DNA of 64,000 bases. Source: Rhyacophila brunnea. Taxonomy: Eukaryota; Arthropoda; Insecta; Trichoptera; Rhyacophilidae. The stretch spans positions 496,001 through 560,000 of the forward strand of contig JAGYXB010001571.1 of the NCBI GenBank assembly GCA_022495005.1. Reading direction: 5' to 3'. The notes under the pieces are model-generated. The model saw only the letters and a list, made by a program, of their open reading frames with translations, was not told where the DNA came from and searched no databases. Of this stretch, positions 10,834 through 22,621 are shown one piece after another. Position 1 is the first letter of the stretch, and each line of letters begins with the position of its first letter. The position numbers and the translations under genes were made by a program.

Positions 10834-12334
10834 TAATAATACCATAATATAATCACAGATTTATACTCAGAATCAACAATGAACTGGTTTTGTCAGCTGC
10901 ATGCATATTATTATGTAATATCTCTATTATCAAAATTTAACCCATTGTAAGTCGAGATCTATTTAAGCAGTTATTAATGATATTTTAAAATAGATAAATG
11001 CAACCTTTGTAGTTATTTTTTTAACTACTTTACCCAAAATGTGTTGCACATTAATTTAGCAATGAATTTCTTACTTATATTGTATTAACTTTACTGTAAA
11101 TATTTGATGCTTCTATTTATCTATAAGAGGGTACAATATAGATCTTGATCATTTTGTAGTGATCTACCTGCAATTGGGAGGCGTGTGCAAAAAGGAACCA
11201 ACTAACAACTAACTCGGGCATAGGCATATATTATGAATTTGTAAACTATAATGTTATAAATAAAATCAAAAAGACAATATAAATCATACCGATATGTATA
11301 TGGTCATTATAGTATTAGTGGATTTTCCACACTTCTTACAATATTGTTTTATTCCTTTTTGCATAAGTTTGTCCAATTATCCGCATATAGGGTAACTGAG
11401 TACATATATATATTACTATTCTATACGTGTTAGTATTGTGAGACTTAGCTCTTTTATGATTAAATTACTATAGCCTCTATTTTTTCTAGTCAGTTAAATA
11501 AAGTTACGCCTTAATGTCACTTTCACATGAAATATTATACATAGAATACCGTTTTAGAAATGGGAGAAATAAAAATATTGACATTCGATTATATCCTTTA
11601 TCGGTTTTATATATTTCTTACATACTGGCAAGGTGTATATTTACTTGTCTATTCAAAATAACACGTGCCTTTAAGTCACAAACTATTTTTTACTATTTAA
11701 CTATTGCATATGAACAAGGCACGTCTCTATTGTATTCTTTGAATATTTAGCGTTGTATATTATATTTTTTTTTTCAATATATCTGCACTAGTAACTTTTA
11801 ATATGAAAAAAAAATGTGATTTTATACAAAGGCTGTTTTTAATATCACTACGAGTCTTAGCTTTGTACTAGATGCAATATTGTAATGAAGGTTTTCTTTT
11901 TGTTTTTTTTTCTCTAACGATAATAATTGACATTTTATCTTGATGACTGTATTCTGAACAAATCATAATATTATATTATATAATATAAGAATTAATAAGG
12001 TAATATTAGTTTCGTGAAATATGTTTGTATATAATAAAGGTATTCCCAGTCATTTTATATTAATTATTGTGCTTTTAAGTAGACCGTGTCATGTTATTGT
12101 AGATTAGAATAATCTAATATTATAAACTTGCATTAATAAGTAAAAAAATAAATAAATAAAAATAAATATCATTCCTTCACTTGAATTAGAGTGTTACAAC
12201 ACTAGTGATAAAAGAATAGTAACAGCTGAAAAAAGTAAGAGTTTTAATTAATTATCAATATACATATAACTAAAAATATTAAGATTAAATGGAATTTTAA
12301 ATTGAAAGATAAACTTAAATTAAACTAAAAACTA
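10834..12334. other. Gene-poor AT-rich DNA
   Basis: I see no supported gene or bounded repeat. The right end would be the 3' UTR of the minus-strand exon at 12335-12550; TTTAAT at 12243-12248 reads as an ATTAAA signal on the minus strand. Confidence 0.4.
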
Positions 12335-12550
12335 TTATAAATAAAGCTCCTTCACTTGGTCGCTCCACTGCACCAACACTTTTACTCTATTTTGCCATCC
12401 CTGGCTACCCAAAACCACCAGTCTTTCCAGGTTATCCGGTCCACGCCGAACGATAATGTCAAAAAAACTGAAGAATGCGTCTTGGACATATTGTCGAGAG
12501 CTGTTCCTTAATCTGCAGGCTCTACTTGATTGACTGGTTTGTCCTGTCCT
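12335..12550 (-). CDS. Terminal coding exon of an unrecognised gene
   Basis: Read on the minus strand, a strong acceptor (TTTCTTTGACAG, ending at 12551) opens a phase-0 frame of 71 codons ending in TAA. It starts RTGQTSQSSRACRLRNSS, passes through YVQDAFFSFFDIIVRRGP and LERLVVLGSQGWQNR, and ends VQWSDQVKELYL. The exon is much richer in G+C than its flanks, has mixed non-repetitive composition and no internal stop, and an in-frame TGA sits just before the splice site. These signs favour a real exon over chance. I do not recognise the family, and I could not find the upstream exons, which would lie at higher coordinates in the transposon-rich 13-20 kb stretch. A transposon-derived origin cannot be excluded. 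Confidence 0.6.
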   Translation of the reverse strand, partial: RTGQTSQSSRACRLRNSSRQYVQDAFFSFFDIIVRRGPDNLERLVVLGSQGWQNRVKVLVQWSDQVKELYL

Positions 12551-13785
12551 CTGTCAAAGAAATCCGAAGATTCGAGTTAATATCATGTTTATTACAAACC
12601 ATCAAGAAAAATTGAATTTTTAAAAAAAAAAATATATGCATCACCATGTTTGATCCTAATCGATAAGTAAATCGATGTTAGCTTTCGGTGCAACTTGTGA
12701 ACTTTCCAGGATTCAAACTCAAGGCAAAAAAAATATTTTATTTGTTTTAGGTTCAATACTTAAATTGAATTTAATTACATGTCTTGGAATTCTATCACTA
12801 GATGTCACTAGTGTAGTAAACATTTTTAAAGTACGCATTTCCCGACGACATTAATAGGAAATATGTTTATTTGATTATAGACGTTAGTTATAATTTAATG
12901 TTATTCCTTAAATTCAGAAAGAGCAGGCATCTATTTAATTAGGACATAAAACTATTTTCTATTTTTTTTTGTCAAAAAAATAAAAATTATTTTGGATTGT
13001 ATAATGCATAAATTTATGTGATTAAACGAAGGACACCATATTTTTTATCTACTTATTTAAATTTCTCAATAATTCATTGTTTCAGATGAAATTTGTTATT
13101 GAACTCATTAAGTGCAATAGTTTATTATTACACAATGAATTTTACCTTTAACCTACAATGTATATACATATTATACATAATCCATTAGAAAACTTTGTGA
13201 GGTTTTTCCTTGAATCTTTGAAATATAATGGTGTGCAGAAATAAATATTTATATTATAAGCATTGAAAAGTCATAAATTTAAATATTATTTCTTTGCAGT
13301 TTTTTAAAATTAAATTATGTCGCCGAATGTTGCTTGTTTATGATTACAATTTATATTTTGTAGGAATTTAGTTTGAAAGGTGTAAATTTATTCTTCTTTT
13401 TACCGTTAATTAAGTTTTAAAGTAAATTAGTAGATCACTGTAGGAAATTATCTAATCATAGTGGAATAAGACAGGCTAGGTTCTAGGGATCATTTAGAAT
13501 ATTTTTGGTTTTTATCATTCTCTGAAAAAGATGTATAAGCTTGGCTTTGAATTGGTATGCTAAGAATTAAGTCTTACTAAAAAATTATTTAAAATTTGAC
13601 TCAATCGAATTTTGTTCTCATAACTATAGTTAATGATAATGAACATATTCAAAACTTCCAATTTGTCGTTAGTTTTCTATTTTAATAATATTACAGTTTT
13701 TTTTATGCAAAATCCATTCATAGTACATCTGTACTTTTCTATGACGTGCTAAGAATGTATTTTTGAATTTTACTGTAATTTTTTT
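12551..13785. other. Gene-poor AT-rich DNA
   Basis: No supported feature. If the exon at 12335-12550 is real, this would be its intron. Confidence 0.4.
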
Positions 13786-13796
13786 TTCTATTAGCT

Positions 13797-13844
13797 GAGT
13801 TGAAAATATTACAAGAAGAAGACCGTGAAAATATGAAGTTGTAA
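13797..13844 (+). other. Possible small terminal exon
   Basis: A very good acceptor (about nine T, then CTATTAG ending at 13796) is followed by an open segment reading ELKILQEEDRENMKL and then TAA at 13842-13844. It would need one base from a preceding exon. It does not fit the tetraspanin phase. The composition is A/G-rich, so a short open run by chance is plausible. Confidence 0.2.
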
Positions 13845-13845
13845 C

Positions 13846-15169
13846 GATAATATTTATGTGTAATATTTACTTAATTAAACTGAACCGCATTATACAGCCT
13901 AGGCGAAGCGAAAAAGTACTACATAGTAAAAAATTAAATGAAATACCTTCTAAAAATTAAACAGTCGAAAGGATTCATGTTACTTAAAATTACTAAGAGC
14001 AAAAACCATAAATAACACTTTTATTTGTAAAATCATATATTTTTGACTAACTACCCTACTAAAAGATAATTGTAAACGTTGTCACAGAATAACTCTTGTT
14101 GACAGACTTTTGGGAGTCTTATTATGACATTCTAAATAATCTGACCCCATAAATAACTTCGTCAGCTGAATGCAGAACTGTTCTAACTTACATATGAAAT
14201 TTTTTAGGAGAGAGTTTGTTGAATCAACGTACTGAAATTATTTATTATTTTAAATGTACGCATCATATTTTAGTGGCATTATTGATGATAATAACTGAAG
14301 TAGACTGTTTCAAAAAATTCTCTTTTAAAATATTTCAAATATGAGGATATTTATGCATTCAGCTGACGACTTGCTCTTTGAATTAAGCAACCTCAAAATA
14401 TTGATGTTTTTGCTTAAAGAGCTCTTGTATTCTTCTCTAATAGCTTCTTTATTTTCTTCTCGGAATTTTTCCTTGTCGTTTGTAATAAAAATAACTGTTA
14501 TTTTTGTAGGTACCTATTGTATATTTTTGAGATGACAAATTCATTAATATACTTATATTATGTTGTCATTTATATTTAGTACCTATACTTAGAACTACAT
14601 GTCAACCCACCCACTCATATTAATTTGAATAGACAAATTGGTAGTATGAATACCAAATCCATAACTGGATCTCTTAGTTACTTAGTAGTTACAAAATTAA
14701 TTTCCACATTTTATAATAATAATAATAATAATAATACTATGTAAGAATTAAATCATATTCATACATTTCTTGAAAAACCTTTGATCCAATTTGTGTTTAT
14801 ATCTTAAATATATAAAGTGTTTTAATAAGTCATTAGTTATTAAAAAAATGTGCTTTACTAAGTAGCAAATGAATATCATCATTAAAATGTAATGTATTTG
14901 TTTATTTATTATGTATTTGATGACTAATTAAATATGATGGTAGAAAAATGTCCTTTTATTTCATCCTACAACTTTATAGTATATGAAAAAAAATATATTC
15001 CCATTTTCACTCCTATGCAGAGTATGTGAGAAGAAACCAATGACATTATTAATGCAACACTCGCATGCGACAATGCACTCAATACAGTAGCTAGCAAGTA
15101 AATTCACCCACAGCGACATTCGCACATGTATAGGTAGACGTCACGCAATTTCCATTATGCGATATCGCG
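13846..15169. other. Gene-poor DNA with an AAT microsatellite
   Basis: A short (AAT)n run lies at about 14713-14737. Nothing else is supported. Confidence 0.4.
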
Positions 15170-15334
15170 CATCAGGAATTAATAGCAATATCACCTTTAT
15201 TGTAATGGCGTTAGAACAGTGTTTCTAGTGTCAATATTCATTTGAGCGAACCCGTTCGTACCGTTCGGCAGACCGACAAAAAGCATCGGGAATTTATAGC
15301 AATATCACCTTTATTGTAATGGCGTTAGAACAGA
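15170..15334 (+). repeat. Tandem duplication, 115-bp period
   Basis: A roughly 50-bp block beginning CATCAGGAATTAATAGCAAT at 15170 recurs at 15285 with two differences. Both copies are followed, after a variable stretch, by TTCGGCAGACC and a GACAAAAA run. This gives about one and a half copies of a tandem unit of unknown origin. Confidence 0.75.
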
Positions 15335-15654
15335 TTATGCCATTCGGCAGACCTGACAAAAAAGTGAGTGTCATTTTTATTCCCAGATGCTTCGTCCATA
15401 TTAATGTCATTGGAAGAAACAGAGTGTAGTGTGTCAGTGGTGAGCACCGTTTAACGACCTAGGGTCACTTTATCAAGAGAAAATATCAAAAGTTCCACTC
15501 GGAGATGTTAAATTTCTCTTTCCAGAAAAGATGGGTCAGTTCAAGATGGAATATATACTGGAAGGAACACGGTTTTGTTGTGTATAATTTGAAATTGCAT
15601 ACTCCACTTTTTGCCTTCAATTAAGTAGAAAATTGTGGTAAACCCAGTTGAAAA

Positions 15655-15850
15655 TAATTATTGATAGTTGTTCCAGTTTTGTATCCTGGGTCTGGCAAGT
15701 ACAAATTTTGGTTTTCAATTTTTGAACGAGTCCAGAGTATGGACCTAATAGGTTGAGCAAGTGGCTTACATTCATTTCTCATATAAAACAAAATCTATGA
15801 TACAAAACCTCCACTCTGTGGACGCGCCCATAATATGATATTATTGGGAT
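15655..15850 (+). mobile_element. SINE fragment (dimeric family S2), 3' body
   Basis: The fragment begins with a decayed tRNA-like B-box end (GTATCCTGGGTCTGGCAA) and continues into the S2 body: GAGTATGGACCTAATAGG, CATTCATTTCTC, and CCTCCACTCTGTGGACG. It is collinear with copies near 29.9, 34.9 and 53.1 kb. Confidence 0.75.
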
Positions 15851-16270
15851 CAGACAAAATAATGATGAACCATGGACCCTCAGAAAAAGAAAATGCCATA
15901 ATAGTACAGCGTAGTATAAAGAGGTGCGTATGGACAAAAAAAAATCGTAACTTAATGTATTTTACGGTGGACGGCAGGAAACTATTCGATATGATTTCAT
16001 TTTGAAGAATGGTAGGTAATTGATTCTAGGTATTTTATTTGCCGTCTGATCCGCGGAGTTTTTTTGATCCACATACTACGGAACCCACTTCTTGCCAAAC
16101 AATTTACCTATTGTAAAAACGTCATATATTTGAATAAAAGCATATAGTGATTTCCATGGTACCCACATCCTGAAGCGGCCCCCCCTACCTATAACTAAGG
16201 TTAAAGGCAGTGTGATGCTCTATAGTAGCGTTTTTCAAATGGTTTTCGAAGTAAAATTAAAGGTATTCAG

Positions 16271-17949
16271 CAGTGACGTCCCGTGGGGGTAGGCAGATTG
16301 AGCGTCGCTTGGGGGCGGCAGATACTCGAAGGGCGGCAAATCGAGGAGAATCATTTGGTATTATATAGAAATAGCAACCTAAACTTAGTTATATTATAAC
16401 CAGAGCGTTGAAGATGTTTTGTTCCGGATGCTTTTTTTAATTATTACCCAGTAGGTACTCGCAGCGATTTTAGTATGATGTCACCACGCTCGATTAGTGA
16501 TTTTTTTTATTTTATTTTTGACTGCTCAGTTTCGTATACAAATGCTAATAAACTTGGCGCCTAGATATTTTTATAAATGTAAAACACCACAAACGAATAA
16601 TAAATCAGTCATAATAATATAATGTCATTTACTCGGATTAAAGAGTTCCTTTCATAACAGTGGTAGGTATACTGCGCAAAAGCCAATTTATGTCGCGCCA
16701 TGGTTATTAAAAGAAAATAATATTATATATATCAACGTGGTAACGAAACAAGGAGAATTTATGGTAGAGATTTATAGGTAGGTACATACCGTATTTTTTA
16801 ATTTATCCAAATATTTTTGCCAGTCACTAGCGAGATTTAAAAGTTGCCGGATGTACCTATTGCAAATATATACCTATTCATAATGATTATTAATCCTTAT
16901 TGACATTTGACATAACCAATTAGTATTCGTGCATATAATAGGTGTTTACGTTAAGTACCAGCTAATTGTAACAAAAATGTACACTAGTATGTAGCTACCT
17001 AGATTATATCATATTTATCGTGCTGTGAATACAATACTGTGCAATAACTTCTTTTAAGTCGTTTTTTTGTAAACATATTTTTTGCTGATAATAGTGTGGA
17101 TTTGTAGTTTATTTCAATCATCAACGGTTGAATGTTGAGACTATAATTAATAGTGTATTTATGATTAAATTTAGGTTTATATTAAAAAAATAATGAGGAA
17201 AATTATTTTGTTTACATGTTGTAAGGTACAATAATAGCATAGAAAAAATGGTGTGAAAATAATACATCTGCGTAGGTATTACTAAATGATACAAACCAAA
17301 TGTGTCAGACATATCAACCAAATGGCATCTCAGACTCTGGTGATTTGGGTTAGTGTCTAACTAATATTATATTTATTCGCTTATTTATTTATTGATATCT
17401 AAATTTAATTTTGTATGTTTCAGCTTAGTGGTAGGTGTATATTTTGTTAGTAATGTATCCATACCATGGCCCCCACAAGGGGGGGCTGATAAGGCTCTAG
17501 CCTGGGGCCCGGGCTCGATAAGTGAGATAAACACATATCACAATTTTGCTCTAATAGCAAAAAATTCGCCTGCGGCGCTATTTTCCTTCGATAATGATGT
17601 TATTTAAAATTATGTGGTTACACAATACAATTTATAATTGTGTAGCGATACTCAAAAACTCCATAATTCAAGTGTATGTATTAAAATATACAAAAAAACA
17701 CTAAATATACACATCAATTTTAACGCGTACACCATTTAGAAAACATTACTGTAGAGCGTCACACTGCTTTTATCCTTAGCGATGGGTAGGGGGCGCCAAA
17801 GATCCTAACATGAGGCCCGCTTCAGGATGAGGGGGCCATGCTTCATACAACACATTTCTTAGATATTGGAGTAATGAAAGGATGATAAAAAAAATGGGGC
17901 GGCATTTTGACGTTGCCTAGGGGCGGCATTTTGTCTAGGGACGTCACTG
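16271..17949 (+). mobile_element. hAT-type MITE family H1, copy A (with nested H2)
   Basis: The ends are CAGTGACGTCCCGTGGGGGT and, reversed, CAGTGACGTCCCTAGACAAA. They are flanked by a perfect 8-bp duplication GTATTCAG (16263-16270, 17950-17957). Sub-terminal GC-rich blocks (GGCGGCAAATCGAGG; GGGGCGGCATTTTG) are shared by all five H1 copies. Its 1679 bp include the 376-bp H2 insertion, and no transposase is encoded. Confidence 0.92.
17465..17840 (+). mobile_element. MITE family H2, copy 1, nested in H1 copy A
   Basis: The ends CATGGCCCCCAC and GAGGGGGCCATG form an inverted repeat, flanked by ATCCATAC (17457-17464) and CTTCATAC (17841-17848), a 6-of-8 duplication. H1 copy D (43286-43801) preserves the empty site, running GTATCCATACAACACATTTC without the insertion. 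That proves H2 jumped into H1 here. The element is 376 bp and non-coding. Confidence 0.85.
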
Positions 17950-18132
17950 GTATTCAGTGTATCAACAAACATTAACCAAAAAATGCAATTACACAACCAC
18001 ATATTTTTAAATGATTACCGCCGCAGGCGATTTTTTATACGATTAGAGCAAATTTGTGATGTGCGTTATTTCAATTATCTGGTCGATCCTCCAGGCTAAA
18101 ACCCTGTCAGGCCCCCCTTTGTGGGGGCCATG

Positions 18133-18499
18133 GTTATTTCCAAAGTTCAGTCCAATTTTCGTCTGACAAATCGTCTCGATTCCTTTTCTTATAGTTATAG
18201 TCGATGGCCTAATGTCTTCTTCCACTAAGTCACCACCGATCAATGTATTTTGAATGATCAAAAAGTGTCAAATGTGGTCCGACGAGTTTGATGACCAAAA
18301 GTGTCGAAACTGTTTTGGTCTTCAACAAAGCTCCTATTGGGGTAATAATAAGATTCATTTGCGAAAATTCGCGTTCACATTCACTTGAAGAAATGGTTAT
18401 AGAATTCAATGCACATATCAAACGCGATAGTTTTTCAGGATATGTCTTTTCATGAGATGATTCAGGTAAATTAACTTGTACTATGTAATCGCGAACCAT
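18133..18499 (-). pseudogene. hAT transposase C-terminal fragment
   Basis: Minus-strand reading starts near 18499 and includes LICALNSITISSSECEREFS, then MNLIITPIGALL, KLVGPHLTLFD and SKYIDRW. The SSSECEREFS block followed by a LFIKLVGPP-like segment is the C-terminal dimerisation region (hATC) of hAT transposases. A frameshift near 18232 leads to LVEEDIRPSTITIRKG and then the H2 end. Upstream transposase domains are missing. It is a remnant of an autonomous hAT element that may once have mobilised related MITEs, which is inference. Confidence 0.8.
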
Positions 18500-18607
18500 G
18501 TTTCATCTTATTGCTTTTGAAACATTAAAAATACCGTGAAAAAAGGTGCCGGAACGCTGTTCCACCGCGTTACAATACAAAAAAAGCCCCGGTTATACCT
18601 ACACGAT

Positions 18608-19046
18608 CAGTGACGTCTCTAGATAAAATGCCGCCCTAGGCAGCGCCAAAATGCGGCCCCATTTTTTATACAGTATTTTTATTATCCTTTCATGAGTCCA
18701 TATATATATATATATATATCTATGAAATATCTATGACATATATCTATGAAATGAGTTGTACTTGTATGGATACATTACTAACAAAATATCAGACTGTAAT
18801 TATTCGCAAATCTGCACGTGTCGTTTCTAGTTACCAAAGACGTCGAAGGGCAACGGAAATATACTAGATATCGCGAACCCGACAAAACCAGTGAGCTATT
18901 TTTTTAGGTGTTTTCGTGATTACTAAGTTTAAGTACTTAGCTATTTCTATATTATATTCCAAATGATTCTCCTCGATTTGCCGCCCTTCGAGTAAATGCC
19001 GCCCCCAAGCGACGCTCAATATGCCTACCCCCACGGGACGTCACTG
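18608..19046 (-). mobile_element. hAT-type MITE family H1, copy B
   Basis: This 439-bp copy is inverted relative to copy A, with ends CAGTGACGTCTCTAGATAAA and CCCCACGGGACGTCACTG. The perfect 8-bp target duplication TACACGAT lies at 18600-18607 and 19047-19054. A (TA)n run lies inside near 18700. Confidence 0.93.
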
Positions 19047-19527
19047 TACACGATTATATAATTGATCCTAACTTATTGAAAGGGGCTCGAGATTACAACA
19101 CGCTTTCTAGTCTAGAGAAGTTACATTTTGAATCATAGTATGTGCATAGTAATATCAATCAGAGGTTCACCAAATTTTTTGAATTTGTACCATATACGCA
19201 AATTCATATTTACGTTATTGAAATACAATACAAAATTTGCTTTGCACGTGGGTGACCAAAAACAATCATTTTTTTTAATATATATGTAGGTTGGTATGTA
19301 AGTACTATAACAGAAAAGTCAGAAGCTGGCGACCGCCGCCCTTCATAAGATAATAATATCCTACCAGGGACGAGCATAAAAAAACTGTCGTAAACTACTA
19401 TCATAGAAAGAATTGCGCCAAGTCATTTCCTGGTGGGTAAATATTGTTTTCTTTACACAGTTGGGCCACTAGAATTACATTAGTAAGTTATGCAACTCAA
19501 AAATATTGAGGAAAACCTTGTTGTATA

Positions 19528-19874
19528 CAGCGACGTCCCGTGGGGGTAGGCAGATTGAGCGTCGCTTGGGGGCGGCAGTTATCCGAAGGGCGGCAAATCG
19601 AGGATAATCATTTAGTATATATAGAAATAGCTACCAAAGCTGAGTACTTAATAACGAAAATATCTTTCCTTTAAAAAATTCAGCTCACCGGTTAGAAACA
19701 AAACATATTAATTTACATAAAAGGTTCAACATGGCTGTATTTTTTTGTCGGGTTGGCGATGTCTAGCTTACTTCCGTTGCCCTTCGACATCCTTGGTGAC
19801 CAAATACGACACGAGCACTGATAAAAATTATTTTATAAAAAAATGGGGCGGCATTTTGTCTTGGGACGTTACTG
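19528..19874 (+). mobile_element. hAT-type MITE family H1, copy C
   Basis: The 347-bp copy starts CAGCGACGTCCCGTGGGGGT and ends TTGGGACGTTACTG. It has a perfect 8-bp duplication GTTGTATA at 19520-19527 and 19875-19882. It is a shorter internal-deletion form of the family. Confidence 0.93.
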
Positions 19875-19882
19875 GTTGTATA

Positions 19883-20770
19883 GAGATGGAGCCCAACAAA
19901 GCAACCGGAAAGAAAAGTACACTAATTTTCATACAAACTCGGAAATAATTAATCTCCTTGTCTTTTTCATTCTTTAAGACAAAAGTGACAAATATACTTA
20001 AAGCTGAAAGTACCTTCAGAGATTTTCATAAAGAAACTACAGAATATTTCATTTTAAGGAACAACATCCACAGCTGTTCACAATACTTTTAGCACAGGAA
20101 TATTTTATAGACATGTCTATTTAATTTTTAATATAAATTACTTAATTGAATTGTTTTTTTTAATTTCATGTATTTTTTATGTCGATGGGGAGGAGGAGGA
20201 ATTTTGAGAATTCGAATAGGGGTTGGTTTTTTAATGACGATATAATATGGGTAGCATGGAAACTCACATTTTCCAATAATCAAATTTTGAGAAAGGCGCA
20301 AAACACCACTAGAGAACCTTATTACATAGCAATAATGATCTCCCGTAAATATTACACTTGGCATTTGCATAGATCGTAATTACAACACCGCGATACATTC
20401 CACCCGCGGTGAGTGCAATGTAATAAAGGCACTACGCTTTTGTTAGAAAGACTTAAGTGCTAGGACAGAATTCACCCAATAATAGTGATCTTTGGAAATG
20501 ATTTTTCCATGGTTTAAAGTGATTTGGATTCACTTAGCATAATTATTATAGTACTCAAAAAATGACGAAATTGCAAAATTTAAGTTATCGTGAGTATGAC
20601 ATTAACCGTTGGGCGACACATAATTTTATAATGCTTTGTAGCTACCACAGTAAGATAGTTCGCGGAATACTGCTATTTGAATTACATACTTACATTAATA
20701 ATCGAAAACCGTAAATATGTAGAATGCATGTATGAAATTAACAGAAACCAAATTATTTTTATGAATATGA
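19883..20770. other. Intergenic DNA
   Basis: No supported gene or bounded element. It separates the H1/H2 cluster from the 3' end of the secreted-protein gene. Confidence 0.4.
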
Positions 20771-20892
20771 TTTATTCATTCAATAGTAAAGTTAGTATAA
20801 ATGCTACACTATACAAAACTACACTAGTACATACTCGTAATTAAATATTACACAATTATTATCAGGATTGCCGTAGTCTTAAATTTCTCCAT

Positions 20893-20898
20893 TTTATT
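20893..20898 (-). terminator. Poly(A) signal AATAAA (secreted-protein gene)
   Basis: TTTATT on the plus strand reads AATAAA on the minus strand, 172 bases beyond the stop codon at 21070. A second copy lies at 20771-20776. Confidence 0.5.
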
Positions 20899-21069
20899 TA
20901 ACCAGTGAGTCATTCGTAGAGCCATGCATATAAAAAAGCGTTCACATCTATTTGTATTTCAAGTAAATGCTTCCAATAGTTATTATTTGTTAGAATTACT
21001 GGGAAATATGTACTTTGTTAAATCAAACACGTATGCTATTCCCTTGGCCCTCTGTCTCGTGGAGTTGGT

Positions 21070-21228
21070 TTATTTCTTGTCTCCGTGTATGGGGAGGATT
21101 CCGTATGGCTTATTGCTGAGATACTGTCCTGAAGATTCTTGGTGTCCAAGGAGTGATTGAGCACCTAATCCATTTGCTTTATGAAACTGTTCAGAATTTC
21201 CCTTAAACGCTGTCTGCCCGAATTCGCC
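21070..21228 (-). CDS. Secreted Gly/Gln-rich protein, exon 3 (terminal)
   Basis: The acceptor TACTATTTTCAG ends at 21229. The exon opens in phase 0 with GEFGQTAFKGNSEQFHKANG and ends GILPIHGDKK-stop, giving 52 residues (about 357-408). The tail carries a hydrophobic IL and few glycines, unlike exon 1. See exon 1 for the gene as a whole. Confidence 0.85.
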   Translation of the reverse strand, partial: GEFGQTAFKGNSEQFHKANGLGAQSLLGHQESSGQYLSNKPYGILPIHGDKK

Positions 21229-21725
21229 CTGAAAATAGTATACAGTTATTACGTATATGATTACTGACAAATAATTTCTACACGACTTCTTTGTGACTAT
21301 TTGTTGTTGATGATATATTGTTGTATTATAAAAACAACATCTATTCAAATATAAACCTGCATAATCAGCTGAAAATGGAGCGGACGAAACTGGTCCAGAT
21401 CGTCAGACAATATGTACATTAAGTAGGTACTTAGGTCGCATACAATTTGTTTTATCCTATTTAAAACAACCTGATTGGTTTAAATATATCGATAAAACAT
21501 TTTGCCTGCATCGATACATTGGTAGTTCATCTGCTTCTCTTAAGACACTCCAGCAAAATTCTTATGTTCGCTCAACAAAAAGCGTTTAAGTCAAGAGAAT
21601 TTCGCTGGAGTGGGAAAAGAACAAACAATCGCTCGCTTAGTCTAAATGCGGCTTAATACATACACCACTCAATGTCTCCAAAAACTGTTACAAAACAAAT
21701 GTAAATTATATTAATTAGTACGTAC
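21229..21725 (-). other. Intron 2 of secreted-protein gene
   Basis: A 497-bp GT-AG intron (GTACGT...TTTTCAG) in phase 0. It contains no recognisable element. Confidence 0.8.
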
Positions 21726-22018
21726 CTTATTAGCTTTGTTGTCATCGATCTTATTCTGAGAGTTGAAGTGTCCCTCCTTTCCTTGCGCTTTGGCATCTAG
21801 AACTGCATTCTCCTGGCCTCCCTTAAAGTTGGCTTCTGATTTCTCTCCGAAGGATCCTTGCTTCTGACCGAAGTTCTTCCTGTCGGCTTCATCATGAGCC
21901 TCATCGTAGAACGTCTCTGTCTTTTCTTCCTCGTCCTTGCGGTGAGATGATTTGAATCCCTTGGTCACGTGTCCTTTTTTGTGGCTCTTTTGAGCGTTCT
22001 CGGAATCGCCTTTCTGGC
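21726..22018 (-). CDS. Secreted Gly/Gln-rich protein, exon 2
   Basis: The acceptor TATCTACCTCTCCAG ends at 22019, and the donor AAG-GTACGT begins at 21725. The exon enters in phase 1 (the split Gly codon shared with exon 1) and leaves in phase 0. It encodes a highly charged segment with HKKGHVTKGF, HRKDEEEK, TFYDEAHDEAD and repeated short units around SFGEKSEANFKGGQENAV. The block KGH-x-TKGF...KDE...FYDE-x-HDE resembles one I recall from secreted low-complexity insect proteins (possibly the family called DUF4779). That recall was not checked. Confidence 0.87.
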
Positions 22019-22621
22019 CTGGAGAGGTAGATAAACAACATAAGCGATGGTAAAGATAAAATAATACGATAATATACCGTTGTCATCAACAACCGAAATG
22101 CTACAGGAGGGTAAACGTATTCTTCAATGGTGCTTAAGTGACTTGGCGACCATAACATGACTTCACATGTAGGTATGAGTCTATGCTTGAATGAATCATA
22201 GACTATCATAAACGCCTTATAAAAATATCTTTGAAAATGATCCTATTGAACGGTGGCGATTTTCTTTGACGCAAATGATGTAATCGACTCGTCAAGAGAC
22301 TCACAAATTGAGTAAGTATTAGTATAACATAATACCAAAACCATAACAAAATCCCTGCAACTACACAACCACTCAAACAGCTGGGTACTTTTACCAAAAA
22401 AAATAAACCAGTAATATTATTAATAATCTGTTATCGCTGTCATCTTTAACAATTAATAATCATTTTTCGTTACACAATGTGATTTTAGGAAATATGCATA
22501 TTGTTATGTTGACTGGGTACATTGGTGGTTAAAATTTATGGTTTTAATTTTACTTTTTATCATGGGGGAGGGACTCAAAATCAGTCAGTGTATCGGGTCT
22601 CGGCAGCCTTAAACCTGCTAC

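Larger units (their letters stand above)
16155..18132. mobile_element. MITE family H2, copy 2, split by H1 copy A
   Basis: The left end CATGGTACCCACATCCTGAA and right end GTGGGGGCCATG are flanked by GTGATTTC (16147-16154) and GTTATTTC (18133-18140), a 7-of-8 target duplication. Removing the inserted H1 element (16271-17949 plus one duplicated octamer) leaves about 291 bp. That remainder aligns along its length with the H2 copy at 17465-17840. The element sits beside, and probably inside, a decayed hAT transposase gene. Confidence 0.8.

Noticed and set aside
15339..15460. Possible exon pair near MPFGRPDKK and a GTGAGT donor
   Set aside because: The implied intron would be only about 24 bases, and the segment overlaps a tandem repeat whose other copy breaks the frame.
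20128..20379. Frames of 66-80 codons on both strands near 20.2 kb
   Set aside because: Low-complexity runs (GGAGGAGGAGG) keep the frames open. No domain, no splice context.
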